This document shows positions 43,000-52,175 of a stretch of 64,000 nucleotides of DNA, piece by piece. How positions within the stretch are numbered: position 1 is the stretch's first letter; each line of letters begins with the position of its first letter. This stretch comes from a bacterium. GTDB lineage: Bacteria > Actinomycetota > Acidimicrobiia > Spongiisociales > UBA5794. The notes below the pieces were generated by a model. It was not told the origin of the DNA and made no database searches. It saw nothing but the letters and a program-made list of their open reading frames with translations. The stretch is taken from the NCBI GenBank assembly GCA_024228555.1, contig JAAETI010000912.1, positions 1 to 64,000 on the forward strand. The letters run 5' to 3'. Both the position numbers and the translations under genes were made by a program.

Positions 43000-43778
43000 G
43001 CGCCTTTCTTGCGATCCTCCGAGTCACGGTTCGTCAGACGTTGCGTCTCAAGCGCGCCATCGGACTCGGCCTGCTTTCGCTCTCTGCGGCGTTCACCTAT
43101 CTCCTGACCGCTCTTGGCTCGACCGCGTCGAGCAATACCGCCGAATTCAATCAGGAGCAGGCTTTTGACATCTTCCTCGGGATGACAGTCGGCACTTTTA
43201 TGAACATCATTGTTCCTGTCATCACCTTGATCATCGCCACCTCGGTACTCGGCGACGAGAGAAGGGATAACACAATGTCGTTCTTGGTGTTGCGTCCGAT
43301 CAGCCGCTTCACTATCGGTACGGCCAAGGTAGCTGCCGGCTTCCTCGAGAGCTTTGCCTTGACCGCTGTAGGCGCTCTCGCTCTTGGGATACTCGCCGCA
43401 ATGCGGATGGACACCTACGAGTACGTGGTGCCGATGCTGGTTGGCACGGCGATAGCGACCGCCTCCTACTCCGCCATCTTTGTACCCCTGGGCTACCTGC
43501 TCAAACGGGCAACGCTGATCGGCCTCACATACGTGTTTATCTGGGAGAACGGCATCGGCGCCGCCGTACCCGCCGTCGCCGGCCTCTCCCCGTGGCGAAT
43601 CGGAGTCAGCGCCATGGCAGGTATGGCTCCGGACCAGTTCCTTCGTGAACTGCCCGAGTTTGCGATCGGCTCGATAACACCCGGCGCTGGCGGTGCCGCT
43701 GCCAAAGCTTTGGTGCTGCTACTCCTCTCCGCGACCGCTGTCGGCTCGATCCTCCGCCGACGTGATCTAGCCAACTAG
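42996..43778 (+). CDS. ABC transporter permease (ABC-2 type)
   Basis: Six-TM-like hydrophobic profile; VLGDERRDNTMSFLVLRPISR. Confidence 0.85.
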   Translation: MSAFLAILRVTVRQTLRLKRAIGLGLLSLSAAFTYLLTALGSTASSNTAEFNQEQAFDIFLGMTVGTFMNIIVPVITLIIATSVLGDERRDNTMSFLVLRPISRFTIGTAKVAAGFLESFALTAVGALALGILAAMRMDTYEYVVPMLVGTAIATASYSAIFVPLGYLLKRATLIGLTYVFIWENGIGAAVPAVAGLSPWRIGVSAMAGMAPDQFLRELPEFAIGSITPGAGGAAAKALVLLLLSATAVGSILRRRDLAN

Positions 43779-43825
43779 CCACCACGATCCCCCCCATTCG
43801 GGACTTTTGCGGCTAGCTTGCCGGG

Positions 43826-45478
43826 GTGCGCAAGGAAACCTCACTCGGAAAAAGGATGGGGACAGCGGCGCTGATCGTCTCCGGTGGCGTGCTGATCTCA
43901 AGGGTTCTCGGGCAACTGCGCGAGGTCATCTTTGCGGGGCTGCTGGGAGCGTCTGCCTCCACCGACGAATATGTTGCCGCATTTCGGATCCCCGATTTCC
44001 TCAACTATCTCCTCGCCGGTGGGTTCCTATCAATCACGTTTATCCCCATCCTGTCTCGGTATCTCGCCGATGATGATGAGGAAGGCGGATGGGAGGCTCT
44101 CAGCGCCATCATCCGCCCCGTCGCCATTGCCATCGTCGGTCTCGTCGCCATTGGTTGGGTGGCGGCCCCGCACGTCGTCGAATTGGTCTTCCCCAGCTTC
44201 AGTCCTGAGCAAATCGACAACACCATCCGCTTCACCCGGATCATTCTGCCGGCGCAGGTCTTCTTCGTGCTCGGTGCGCTCTTCAGCGCAGTGCAATACA
44301 CAAAAGGCGTGTTCACCATCCCGACACTTGCGCCGATTATCTACAACCTGGGAATCATCATCGGCGGGGTGGCCTTTGCAATCCGCAGCGATGAACCGTC
44401 CGCCGAGGGCTTCATCTGGGGAGCGCTCATCGGTGCTTTCATCGGCAACTTCGCCCTGCAATGGTGGGGCGCTCATCGCCTCGGGATGCGGCTCACCATG
44501 CGATTGCCGTGGCGGCAACCTGTCCTCAGGGAGTACCTGCTCATAGCCTTCCCATTGATGATCGGGCAGTCAATCGTCATCCTCGACGAGACGTTCATGA
44601 CAGTGTTCGGGCAATTTGTGGATGAAGGGGCGGCCACCGAGCTGAACTACGCCCGTCGCACCATGTTGGTGCCGGTCGGTGTCATCGCCCAGGCCGCCGG
44701 CGTTGCCGCCTACCCATTCCTGGCCCGCCTCTTTGCCGAGGGACGCATTTTCGAGATGAAGAACACCGTCGACAAGGCAATGCGGTACGTCATCATCCTT
44801 TCGATGGCGGCAACGGCTCTCGTCGCCGCCATGACTGTGCCCATCGTGCGCGCTCTGTTCGAACGAGGAGAGTTCACAGAGCAAAGCACCCTGGGGACCG
44901 CAGAGGCGTTGTTCTTCTATGCGTTTGCCGTTCCGGTGTGGGGAGGGCTGCAACTCCTCAACCGGGCGTTCTACGCCCGCCGCGAAATGTGGACACCGGT
45001 TGTCATCGGAACGGCTGCCACAATCGCGGCTATCCCGCTGTATGTGATCTTGCAGAACACCTTCGGGCTGAGAGGTGTTGCGCTCGCCTCAACAATCGCT
45101 TTGTCGATCTACACCGGCATCCTCGCCTCGGTCTGGTATGGCGATGGCGATGGCCCCGGTCGCGCCGCCTTGCTGGCGTCACAGGTCGGCCGTGCGATCC
45201 CTCTCGCCATCTTGGCCGGGTTCGCCGCGTTTGGAGTCACCTACGGAATCGGCAAGGTCGTCGATTTCAGCGCCTTGGGTTCTCTGGTTACAACGCTGGT
45301 CTCGGTCATGTCGGTGCTTCTTGGCACTGTGGTGTTCGTCGGCGTCGCCGTCCTGCTGGGCGCCTTTCTGCACGACTGGCTCATGTCGCGCTACCAGCGA
45401 CCTTCCGCCGAAGAGGTCCCCGACCCCAAGGCTCCGGTCGACAAGGCTCCGGTCGACAAGGCTCCGGTCGACGACTGA
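43826..45478 (+). CDS. murJ: Lipid II flippase MurJ/MviN family
   Basis: GVLISRVLGQLREVIFAGLLG...DEYVAAFRIPDFLNYLLAGG; GTG start. Confidence 0.93.
   Translation: MRKETSLGKRMGTAALIVSGGVLISRVLGQLREVIFAGLLGASASTDEYVAAFRIPDFLNYLLAGGFLSITFIPILSRYLADDDEEGGWEALSAIIRPVAIAIVGLVAIGWVAAPHVVELVFPSFSPEQIDNTIRFTRIILPAQVFFVLGALFSAVQYTKGVFTIPTLAPIIYNLGIIIGGVAFAIRSDEPSAEGFIWGALIGAFIGNFALQWWGAHRLGMRLTMRLPWRQPVLREYLLIAFPLMIGQSIVILDETFMTVFGQFVDEGAATELNYARRTMLVPVGVIAQAAGVAAYPFLARLFAEGRIFEMKNTVDKAMRYVIILSMAATALVAAMTVPIVRALFERGEFTEQSTLGTAEALFFYAFAVPVWGGLQLLNRAFYARREMWTPVVIGTAATIAAIPLYVILQNTFGLRGVALASTIALSIYTGILASVWYGDGDGPGRAALLASQVGRAIPLAILAGFAAFGVTYGIGKVVDFSALGSLVTTLVSVMSVLLGTVVFVGVAVLLGAFLHDWLMSRYQRPSAEEVPDPKAPVDKAPVDKAPVDD
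45431..45475 (+). repeat. Three 15-bp tandem repeats (gctccggtcgacaag) encoding APVDK repeats at the MurJ C-terminus
   Basis: Direct reading: 45431-45445, 45446-45460, 45461-45475 (last copy ends gacgac). Confidence 0.95.
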
Positions 45479-45535
45479 CCGTCAGATCTGCGACAAATGA
45501 AGGAACATGCGTGGCGTCGTTTGCGTTGATCCAGC

Positions 45536-46558
45536 GTGAGAGCACATCGGACGACATTGGCGGCGACCGCCGCGGGCATCCTGCTCGTAGCGCTGTTTGC
45601 GGCGGTACTTCTCACCAGTTCACCACAGGACAATCCACCTCCGTCGGTGCTGCGGGCCGATCCCAACCTGACCTACGACCCGGTCGAGGCCAACGAGCAA
45701 CTGCCCGCCGGGTTTCGCCAGTTGCTCCGGCGCGACCAGATTGCACCTATCTACGACCCCGAGTTCGTCGCACCAGACGCCGTCGACTGGCCAGGCGAAA
45801 TGCTGGTTATCGGCATCGCTCTAGATGACGCAGCCAAGGCCTACCCGATCACACCTCTCAACCAGAGGGAAATGGTGATCGATTCCCTCAACGGCATCCC
45901 CCTCCTCGTCACCTGGTGACCGCTGTGTGCAACGGCGATGGTCCATCGCCGCGAACTGAACGGGGAAGAGATCGTCCTCGGCAATCAAGGTGCGCTGTGG
46001 GGCTCGGCCATGACCTGGTGGGATCACGAAACCGGCTCGATATGGAGTCAGCCGATCGGCGAGGCAATCGCAGGGCCCCTCAAGGGTGAACATCTCGAGT
46101 TGCTTGCGTCGACTCTCACGACATGGGATGCATGGCGTACCGCCCACCCGGAAACACAAGCACTTGATATCGAGGGTTGGCGCACCGCTTTCGACTTGTC
46201 CGACATGGCAGTCGTCGTCGATCTGGGGACGGAATCGACCGCATACGACATCCCGGCGCTGCGCCAAGTTGGAGTCGTCAACGATCAGGTGGCGGGGGTT
46301 GACATCGCCGTCGTCATTGATCCCAACGAGGACTCGCGCTGGGTTGTGTTCAGCAGGCGTCTCGACGATGCCGTTGTCGATCTAGACCTCACTGCGGAGG
46401 GACTCGTCGATCGGGATACCGGGAGTGTCTTCGATCCGTTTCTCGGGGTTGGTAGATCGGGACCTCTGGGGGATCAAACCCTCGATCGACTACCGGCGTT
46501 CACATCGTTTCCCGAGGACTACTTCACGTTCTTCCCAGAAGGGACTCTGTGGCCCTAG
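45536..46558 (+). CDS. DUF3179-like protein; candidate selenoprotein with in-frame TGA (Sec) at 45917-45919
   Basis: Supplied ORFs 45536-45919 and 45938-46558 share one frame, separated only by TGA; reads GIPLLVTW-(U)-PLCATAMVHRR...NQGALWGSAMTWWDHETGSIWSQPIGEAIAGPL; TGA occupies the first Cys of the expected CPLC. Confidence 0.75.
45933..45951 (+). promoter_or_regulatory. Candidate bacterial SECIS hairpin
   Basis: cggcgatg-gtc-catcgccg: 8-bp perfect stem; apical loop begins 21 nt after the TGA, first loop base G, GGUC at the apex. Confidence 0.6.
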
Positions 46559-46599
46559 GAGTGTGTTGAGCAAGTCCCGTGCAGGCTCGCCCCTGCCGA

Positions 46600-46986
46600 A
46601 GAGCCGGAACTGGGATTGCTCGAGACACCTTTCTCCCGTCAGGATCTCCTGCAAGGATCGCGACCGGTCCCGGGGCTGGCGTGAAGGCTGAAGTCCTGAA
46701 GCACCTCAACCCGCATGTCGAGGGGCGCTGTCTCTGCCATGCCGACGCGTTCTTTGCCAACCAAGATCAGCGGACCTCGGTGTGGATCGACAATCAACAT
46801 CGTCTCTTCAAACCGCGGGTCAAACCCGGTCAGATACGCGAGGTTGACACTGTGCTCCCGATCGGCGAACACCACCAATCGTTCGTAGCCTGCGGCCGCC
46901 ATCTGGGTCCGCAGTCGCGCCAACCGGCTCTGGTACACCTCGTGAGGGATATGCGGCATGGCGTCCGGCATCCCAAAGTCGGGCAT
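46600..46986 (-). pseudogene. Truncated/frameshifted remnant of an M24 (Xaa-Pro aminopeptidase/creatinase-like) N-terminal domain
   Basis: SRLARLRTQMAAAGYERLVVFADREHSVNLAYLTGFDPRFEETMLIV...ILVGKERVGMAE then frame loss; LQEILTGE in the adjacent frame; no catalytic domain before the DUF3179 gene. Confidence 0.65.
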
Positions 46987-47026
46987 CCCAGCTAGGCCAG
47001 ACGGGGGCTGCGCATCACACTTCTCC

Positions 47027-48706
47027 CTATGGGAACGACGGTGTCCAGTATTCCACGCTCTGTCCGCGTTCGAGGGTGGCAAAGGAATTGGCGGCAACGT
47101 CGAAATACTCGTCGACGCCGCCATCTGGCCAAGTAACTCGCACCACAGCCTTGCCGGATTCGCCAAGCCCGAAGTGGAGCCAACCAATCTGATCGCCGGC
47201 GTGGCCGCCACCAATTGTGACCTCTCTCACAACGACAAGCTCCCCGATCTCGACCTCGATCCATGAGCTAATCGCATCGGGATTAGTCCCAGGTTGGGTG
47301 AGCTGGATGGCAATCCAGTTACCTATCTCCGCTGGTTTGCTTGAACCGCCCGACCCAAGGTTGCGCCAGACCTGTACGTTCTCGATCCGGTTGACGACGA
47401 GGATGTCGAGGAGCCCATCGAGATTGAAGTCATGGACCGCCGCTCCCCGGCTGCGCGCCAAGCTGGCAACTCCAGCCACCGCAGCGTTCTCTTCAAAGGT
47501 GCCGTCCGGCTGACCAAGGAGAAGATTGTTGGGGTCCGCCATCGCATACTCCGGCATCGCTTCAACATTGCCCTTGGTGATGAACAGGTCGAGGAAGCCG
47601 TCGTTGTTTACGTCCTGGAACTCTGGATGCCAGGCGGTCGACGGGAGAACATCGTCACCAAGAAAGGGACGATGTGCGGTGACTCCACGCCGGATCGCGA
47701 TGTCGCCGTAGTCGGGTTGCTCGGCACCTTCCTCGAGTGTCTGCAGCTTGTTGTCACCCTGGCTGGTTATGAAGAACTCCGGGTAGCCGTCACCGGTCAC
47801 GTCCTGGCTGGCGAGACCCATACCCCACAGCTGGATATCGTTCCACCCGTCGGCCTCGGTGTACAACCTCGGTTCTTCCCCTGCCCTGATTCGCCACATC
47901 TGCTCGGACCCATCGACGTAGTAGTGGCGATCATTGGCCACCCGCAGATCTCGTCCTCCCGAGCGATCCCAGTCGGCAAACAACACCGACAACGTGCACC
48001 ACCCCGGCAACAGTGCCGTTGCCGACTCGTACCTGGCTCCGCCGGGACGCAGCAAGGCGTTGTCGGCGCAGGATGCGGCTTGCTCCCTGTCGACCGGCCA
48101 ATCGAGGTAGTTGCCAAACGCCAGAGTTGGCAAGGTGTTCCCAGATTCCCACTTGGCGCTAAATGCGGCGGTCCACTCCTCACCACCATCGACACTCCAC
48201 ACTTCGTTGGCCCTCTCGAAACGGCAGTCACCAAGGCCACGTAGCATCACGTTCTCACCAAGACGGAGTACCGCAAGGTCAAGATACCCATCGGAATCGA
48301 CGTCGATTGGGTACGCACCAAGGACTGCCTCTAGGTCAGTCACTGGATTTGAGATCGGAGAGAATCGCAGATCGCCGCCGACCGGGCTCTCGTTGACATA
48401 CAGCGTGGCAGCGTTGGACCCACCGGCAAGGAACAGATCGGAACGGCCGTCGTCGTTGCAATCGAAGGTTGCCACCCCACCGCCGACAAAGAACTCAAAG
48501 CCACCGGCATAGGCGTGGTCTATGCCCGACGTCATCGTCTCCTCGACAAACACCGGTGCCGGCAACGCCGTATCTGGTGTCACTGCTCCGGTGCGACCCA
48601 GATACACAAAGGCTGCACCGGCCACAAGCGCCAGCACAACGAGGACGACGACAACTGTCCCTATCCGTAACCCAGAGCCGTCATCAACCACCGCCGGCCC
48701 CCGCAT
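47027..48706 (-). CDS. FG-GAP/VCBS repeat protein with C-terminal ASPIC/UnbV domain (CRTAC1-like)
   Basis: FDCNDDGRSDLFLAGGSN, DVTGDGYPEFFITSQGDN, DVNNDGFLDLFITKGN, NLDGLLDILVVNR; C-terminal ASPIC/UnbV-like region. Confidence 0.88.
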   Translation of the reverse strand: MRGPAVVDDGSGLRIGTVVVVLVVLALVAGAAFVYLGRTGAVTPDTALPAPVFVEETMTSGIDHAYAGGFEFFVGGGVATFDCNDDGRSDLFLAGGSNAATLYVNESPVGGDLRFSPISNPVTDLEAVLGAYPIDVDSDGYLDLAVLRLGENVMLRGLGDCRFERANEVWSVDGGEEWTAAFSAKWESGNTLPTLAFGNYLDWPVDREQAASCADNALLRPGGARYESATALLPGWCTLSVLFADWDRSGGRDLRVANDRHYYVDGSEQMWRIRAGEEPRLYTEADGWNDIQLWGMGLASQDVTGDGYPEFFITSQGDNKLQTLEEGAEQPDYGDIAIRRGVTAHRPFLGDDVLPSTAWHPEFQDVNNDGFLDLFITKGNVEAMPEYAMADPNNLLLGQPDGTFEENAAVAGVASLARSRGAAVHDFNLDGLLDILVVNRIENVQVWRNLGSGGSSKPAEIGNWIAIQLTQPGTNPDAISSWIEVEIGELVVVREVTIGGGHAGDQIGWLHFGLGESGKAVVRVTWPDGGVDEYFDVAANSFATLERGQSVEYWTPSFP

Positions 48707-50567
48707 AGTGGACGACCGCTAGCTCCCATGCAGCCCGACCTACAGCGGAGCCAACGACACGACCCTCCAAGTCATCGGCGGCTACGTGGATACCGCCGTA
48801 GAGCCGGGAGCGGCCCGCTTGATCAGCCGCATCAAAGTAGGTGCCCCATTGAAGGACGATGTCGTCTTCCGGCCCCGACTCGAATTCGAAGGAGTCGGCG
48901 GGGATCGTCCATTCACCAAGCCCACCGGGGAAGAACGGATCGCCGGTGTACGCGGTGAGAACCTCGGCCGCCGCCCGACTGAACGCACTGTGGCCCGACA
49001 CATACGCCGCAAACGAAGGGGTTACGAACGTCGGCAACTGATACGGCACCCAATCGACGGCCAGGATCCACTCGACGCCACCGATCTCTGTCTCAGGGTC
49101 GTCAGGGTTGCCTGCCCATGCCAACAGTGCGATCTCTCCCTCGTGGCCCGCAAGCGCAACATGGCGTCCGCCCGCCCCTGTGCTCTCCTCGGTGATGATT
49201 TCGATCAGCCCGTCCACGAGGGGCAGGCCATCGGGGTGGTGCGACGGAAGACTGGGATCGCTCGACTGTCCGAGTCCACCCATGTAGCGGATCATCGAGA
49301 TCGGACGCACATAGTCGTAGAACCCCTTGGTCCCCCAGGCGACAATGGCCGCGTCGTGGGTAGCACCGTTGAGGGCGAAGTACAGCTTGACGTCCCATTC
49401 GAGACGATCGACCACATCACCGGATCCGCCGATTCTCAGATCAGGGTCAATCAGATCGGAGACTTCATTCGCCAGCGTGTTCCAATGCCCAGGCGGGGTT
49501 TCGGAATCGGGACCGTCAGCCCAGAACTCGGCAACCGCCCTGGCAAACTCAGCCTGGTTGACGGGGTTCTCGGCATAGCTCTGGCCGGTCGCCGGATTGG
49601 CTGGATGCCCCGTGCCGTCGTTGGCTCCGAGCGAGTTTGCGCCAAGGGTGCGTGGCGAGATATCGATCGTCACCTCAGCTCGCGGGTCAAGAAGGCTGCT
49701 GATCTGAATGACCTCTACAACGGATTCTTTGAATACGGAATCAGTCTCGGGGTCGCCAAGGTGGGGCGGGGGCCCTGGGTCAACAGGAACGCCATCAGCC
49801 TTGGAAGCCGGAATGGCAAACCCGGTCACATATCCCCAGTGCGGTCCGATGAACTCCTGCGTGCCGTCGACTACGGGGATCCCGTTCTGCGAGATCATGT
49901 TTTCGATCTGTAGCGGCTGCCACCGATTCGGATCGACCATATCAGTCCCCGACTCGTTGACAATCAGCGCCTCGTTCACGGGAGCATATGACCCATCGAC
50001 GTAACCATCATCCTCCCGAGAGCCATCGGTCAGACCGTGCTCGATAATCGCCGCTGCGATCCGGTTCCCAATGGCAGCGGGGCTATCGCCCTCGATCGTT
50101 GTCACGTTGAGCGGGTAGCACATCGATTCCATCAGAGCGTCGAACTCCGGGATCGAGTCAGAACCGCCGGCGGCCTCGACGTATCGATGCTCCGCTACTC
50201 GATAGGCGGCGTAACTGATCGCCTCATCGCGGGCAGCTGCAACATCACCAGCGCTGTGCTTCTCTGCAAAGAACGCCCCAACTGCGTCGGGGTCATAGAC
50301 AGCCCAGGCATCCCACATTGCCGCAGAGACATGGAAGAGATTGCGGGCGTGCACGGTCGGTGCAGGAAGATCGCGCCGCACTGCGTTCAAGACTGACTCG
50401 TCCCAGCGACGGGCGACCGACCACGAATCGCCTCCACTCGGGTGGCAAGCCGCCGAGCTATCACTGGTCCTTGTGAGTAGAAGCCAGCCGCCAAGGACGG
50501 CGACGAGGACAAGTCCGAGAAACAAGAGCGACGCTTTGGATCTGCCGGTTGGCATCAGGGCGTTCAT
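48684..50567 (-). CDS. Vanadium-dependent haloperoxidase / PAP2-like protein
   Basis: All three vanadate/phosphate-site motifs: KGFYDYVRP (Kx6RP), YVSGHSAF (SGH), SRLYGGIH (SRxxxGxH). Confidence 0.87.
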   Translation of the reverse strand: MNALMPTGRSKASLLFLGLVLVAVLGGWLLLTRTSDSSAACHPSGGDSWSVARRWDESVLNAVRRDLPAPTVHARNLFHVSAAMWDAWAVYDPDAVGAFFAEKHSAGDVAAARDEAISYAAYRVAEHRYVEAAGGSDSIPEFDALMESMCYPLNVTTIEGDSPAAIGNRIAAAIIEHGLTDGSREDDGYVDGSYAPVNEALIVNESGTDMVDPNRWQPLQIENMISQNGIPVVDGTQEFIGPHWGYVTGFAIPASKADGVPVDPGPPPHLGDPETDSVFKESVVEVIQISSLLDPRAEVTIDISPRTLGANSLGANDGTGHPANPATGQSYAENPVNQAEFARAVAEFWADGPDSETPPGHWNTLANEVSDLIDPDLRIGGSGDVVDRLEWDVKLYFALNGATHDAAIVAWGTKGFYDYVRPISMIRYMGGLGQSSDPSLPSHHPDGLPLVDGLIEIITEESTGAGGRHVALAGHEGEIALLAWAGNPDDPETEIGGVEWILAVDWVPYQLPTFVTPSFAAYVSGHSAFSRAAAEVLTAYTGDPFFPGGLGEWTIPADSFEFESGPEDDIVLQWGTYFDAADQAGRSRLYGGIHVAADDLEGRVVGSAVGRAAWELAVVHYAGAGGG

Positions 50568-50612
50568 CGTAGCCTTGCTGCAACGTGGGCATGCGGCCGC
50601 CGGCCGGCAGGG

Positions 50613-51851
50613 CTAGTTGGCAGCATTGGCCGGATCGTCGATAAGTTCTGCCAAAGCCAGCTCAGATGCACCGACCAGCGTGGCGTTCTGCCCGACGACG
50701 CTCTCTTTGATTTGCACCATCTTCCGCGAAGCGTGCAGCGCCCGGGACGCACCTTCGTTTACAGAGTGCTCCAGGTACTCGAATAACCGGTGATAGAGCC
50801 CTCCGAGCACAATCACCTCCGGGTTGAAGAGATTCACGATGTTGGAGATGCCGACACCGAGCCAGTGTCCGGTGTCGCTGATTGCCTGCAACGTATCCGC
50901 ATCGCCGCCGGCAGCCAGCTTGACGACTGCATCCACCGCCTCGAGACCGCTGACCGCGGACAGGGATTCGACACGCCCCAGCAGCGCCTTCTCACCCGCC
51001 TCCGTCTCCCAGCAACCAGTTGCCCCGCAGCGACATTCATGCCCGTCTGGGTTCACAAACATGTGTCCCACTTCTCCTGCGTAGCCGGCTGAACCCAGCA
51101 GCGGAACACCGTCGATGATCAATCCGCAACCGATGCCAACCTCAGCACCGATATAGACAATGTGGCTGACCTGGCCAAGGCCGCCTCTGCGATGCTCGCC
51201 GAGCGCACCGAGATCTGCGTCGTTGGCAACGTGGACGGGCACATTGAGATCGAGAGTGTCTGCAAGCATCTCCCCTAGCGGCAGTTCTCTCCACCCCAGG
51301 TTGGGGGCAAGGTGAACAAGACCATCGTGCCGCCGCACAATCCCGACGATGGCAGCCCCCATCCCCACAAGGTTGTATTGCGCCGGCAACGCACTCAACA
51401 GCGGGCGGGCCATTTCGGCAATGTCATTCACGGTCGTCTGAGGGTGGAACTGGCCGCGAGATCTAGCAATCCTGATTTGGTTGAAGACGTGACCGCCCAA
51501 CCCAACCGTCGCAACCGCCATCGAATCAACCGAAACCTCTACGGCAAGGACCACGGCGCCCTCAGGAACAACCTGGGCTACCGGCGATGGCCGACCGGGA
51601 CCAGACCTTGTTGTGCCACGCGCCTCGGCAACAAGACCCAGGTCCGACAACTCACCGATGAGGTCGGCAATCGTCGAACGATTGAGGCCGCTAAAAGCAG
51701 TCAACTGGGATCGGGTGGCCGCTCCGCCGAGGTGAAGGTGCTCGAGCACCGTGGCCAGGTTGTGGCGGCGCAACTGATCTGCGGCGACGCCGCGCGGTGA
51801 CCCATTCGCCGGGCCCGCTTTGCCATTGACCAAACTCAACCCGACCTCCAC
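50613..51851 (-). CDS. ROK family transcriptional regulator (XylR/NagC-like)
   Basis: N-terminal wHTH (ATRSQLTAFSGLNRSTIADLIGELSDLGL) plus ROK kinase fold with HECRCGATGCWET. Confidence 0.93.
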   Translation of the reverse strand: MEVGLSLVNGKAGPANGSPRGVAADQLRRHNLATVLEHLHLGGAATRSQLTAFSGLNRSTIADLIGELSDLGLVAEARGTTRSGPGRPSPVAQVVPEGAVVLAVEVSVDSMAVATVGLGGHVFNQIRIARSRGQFHPQTTVNDIAEMARPLLSALPAQYNLVGMGAAIVGIVRRHDGLVHLAPNLGWRELPLGEMLADTLDLNVPVHVANDADLGALGEHRRGGLGQVSHIVYIGAEVGIGCGLIIDGVPLLGSAGYAGEVGHMFVNPDGHECRCGATGCWETEAGEKALLGRVESLSAVSGLEAVDAVVKLAAGGDADTLQAISDTGHWLGVGISNIVNLFNPEVIVLGGLYHRLFEYLEHSVNEGASRALHASRKMVQIKESVVGQNATLVGASELALAELIDDPANAAN

Positions 51852-51857
51852 GTGGTT

Positions 51858-51881
51858 TTGTTGGATTGTCCACTATATAAC
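51858..51881. promoter_or_regulatory. Putative ROK operator/promoter repeat copy 1
   Basis: ttgttggattgtccactatataac; matches copy 2 at 52013. Confidence 0.5.
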
Positions 51882-52012
51882 GTTGCCGACGTGCATGCCG
51901 AGCCGACGGGACAAGCATGGCCAGACGGTGAGACCGATCGCAGTACATCGAAGGCCCAACGAATCGGGCCCATCACCATCTCAACCGTCTCAACGCGACA
52001 TCACATCAACAT

Positions 52013-52036
52013 TTGTTGCATTGTCGAACATATAAG
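52013..52036. promoter_or_regulatory. Putative ROK operator/promoter repeat copy 2
   Basis: ttgttgcattgtcgaacatataag; matches copy 1. Confidence 0.5.
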
Positions 52037-52175
52037 GCGTATGCTCTGCAAATACGCTCACGCCCCGGTAGTGGGATGAGGGTAAGGGTGACGTCAGTCA
52101 CCCGACTGATTGGCTAAAAACTAGCTAGGGTGCAAAAAGTCCCACTTGGGATACCACTCAGGAGGAGGAACCAGG

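Noticed and set aside
45938-46558. Treating the downstream DUF3179 half as an independent gene starting at 45938
   Set aside because: The ATG falls inside the conserved motif and in the hairpin; frame continuity with 45536-45919 makes a recoded or disrupted single gene more likely.
48786-49913. 375-aa plus-strand ORF opposite the haloperoxidase gene
   Set aside because: Antisense to a gene with three intact active-site motifs; no recognisable domain.
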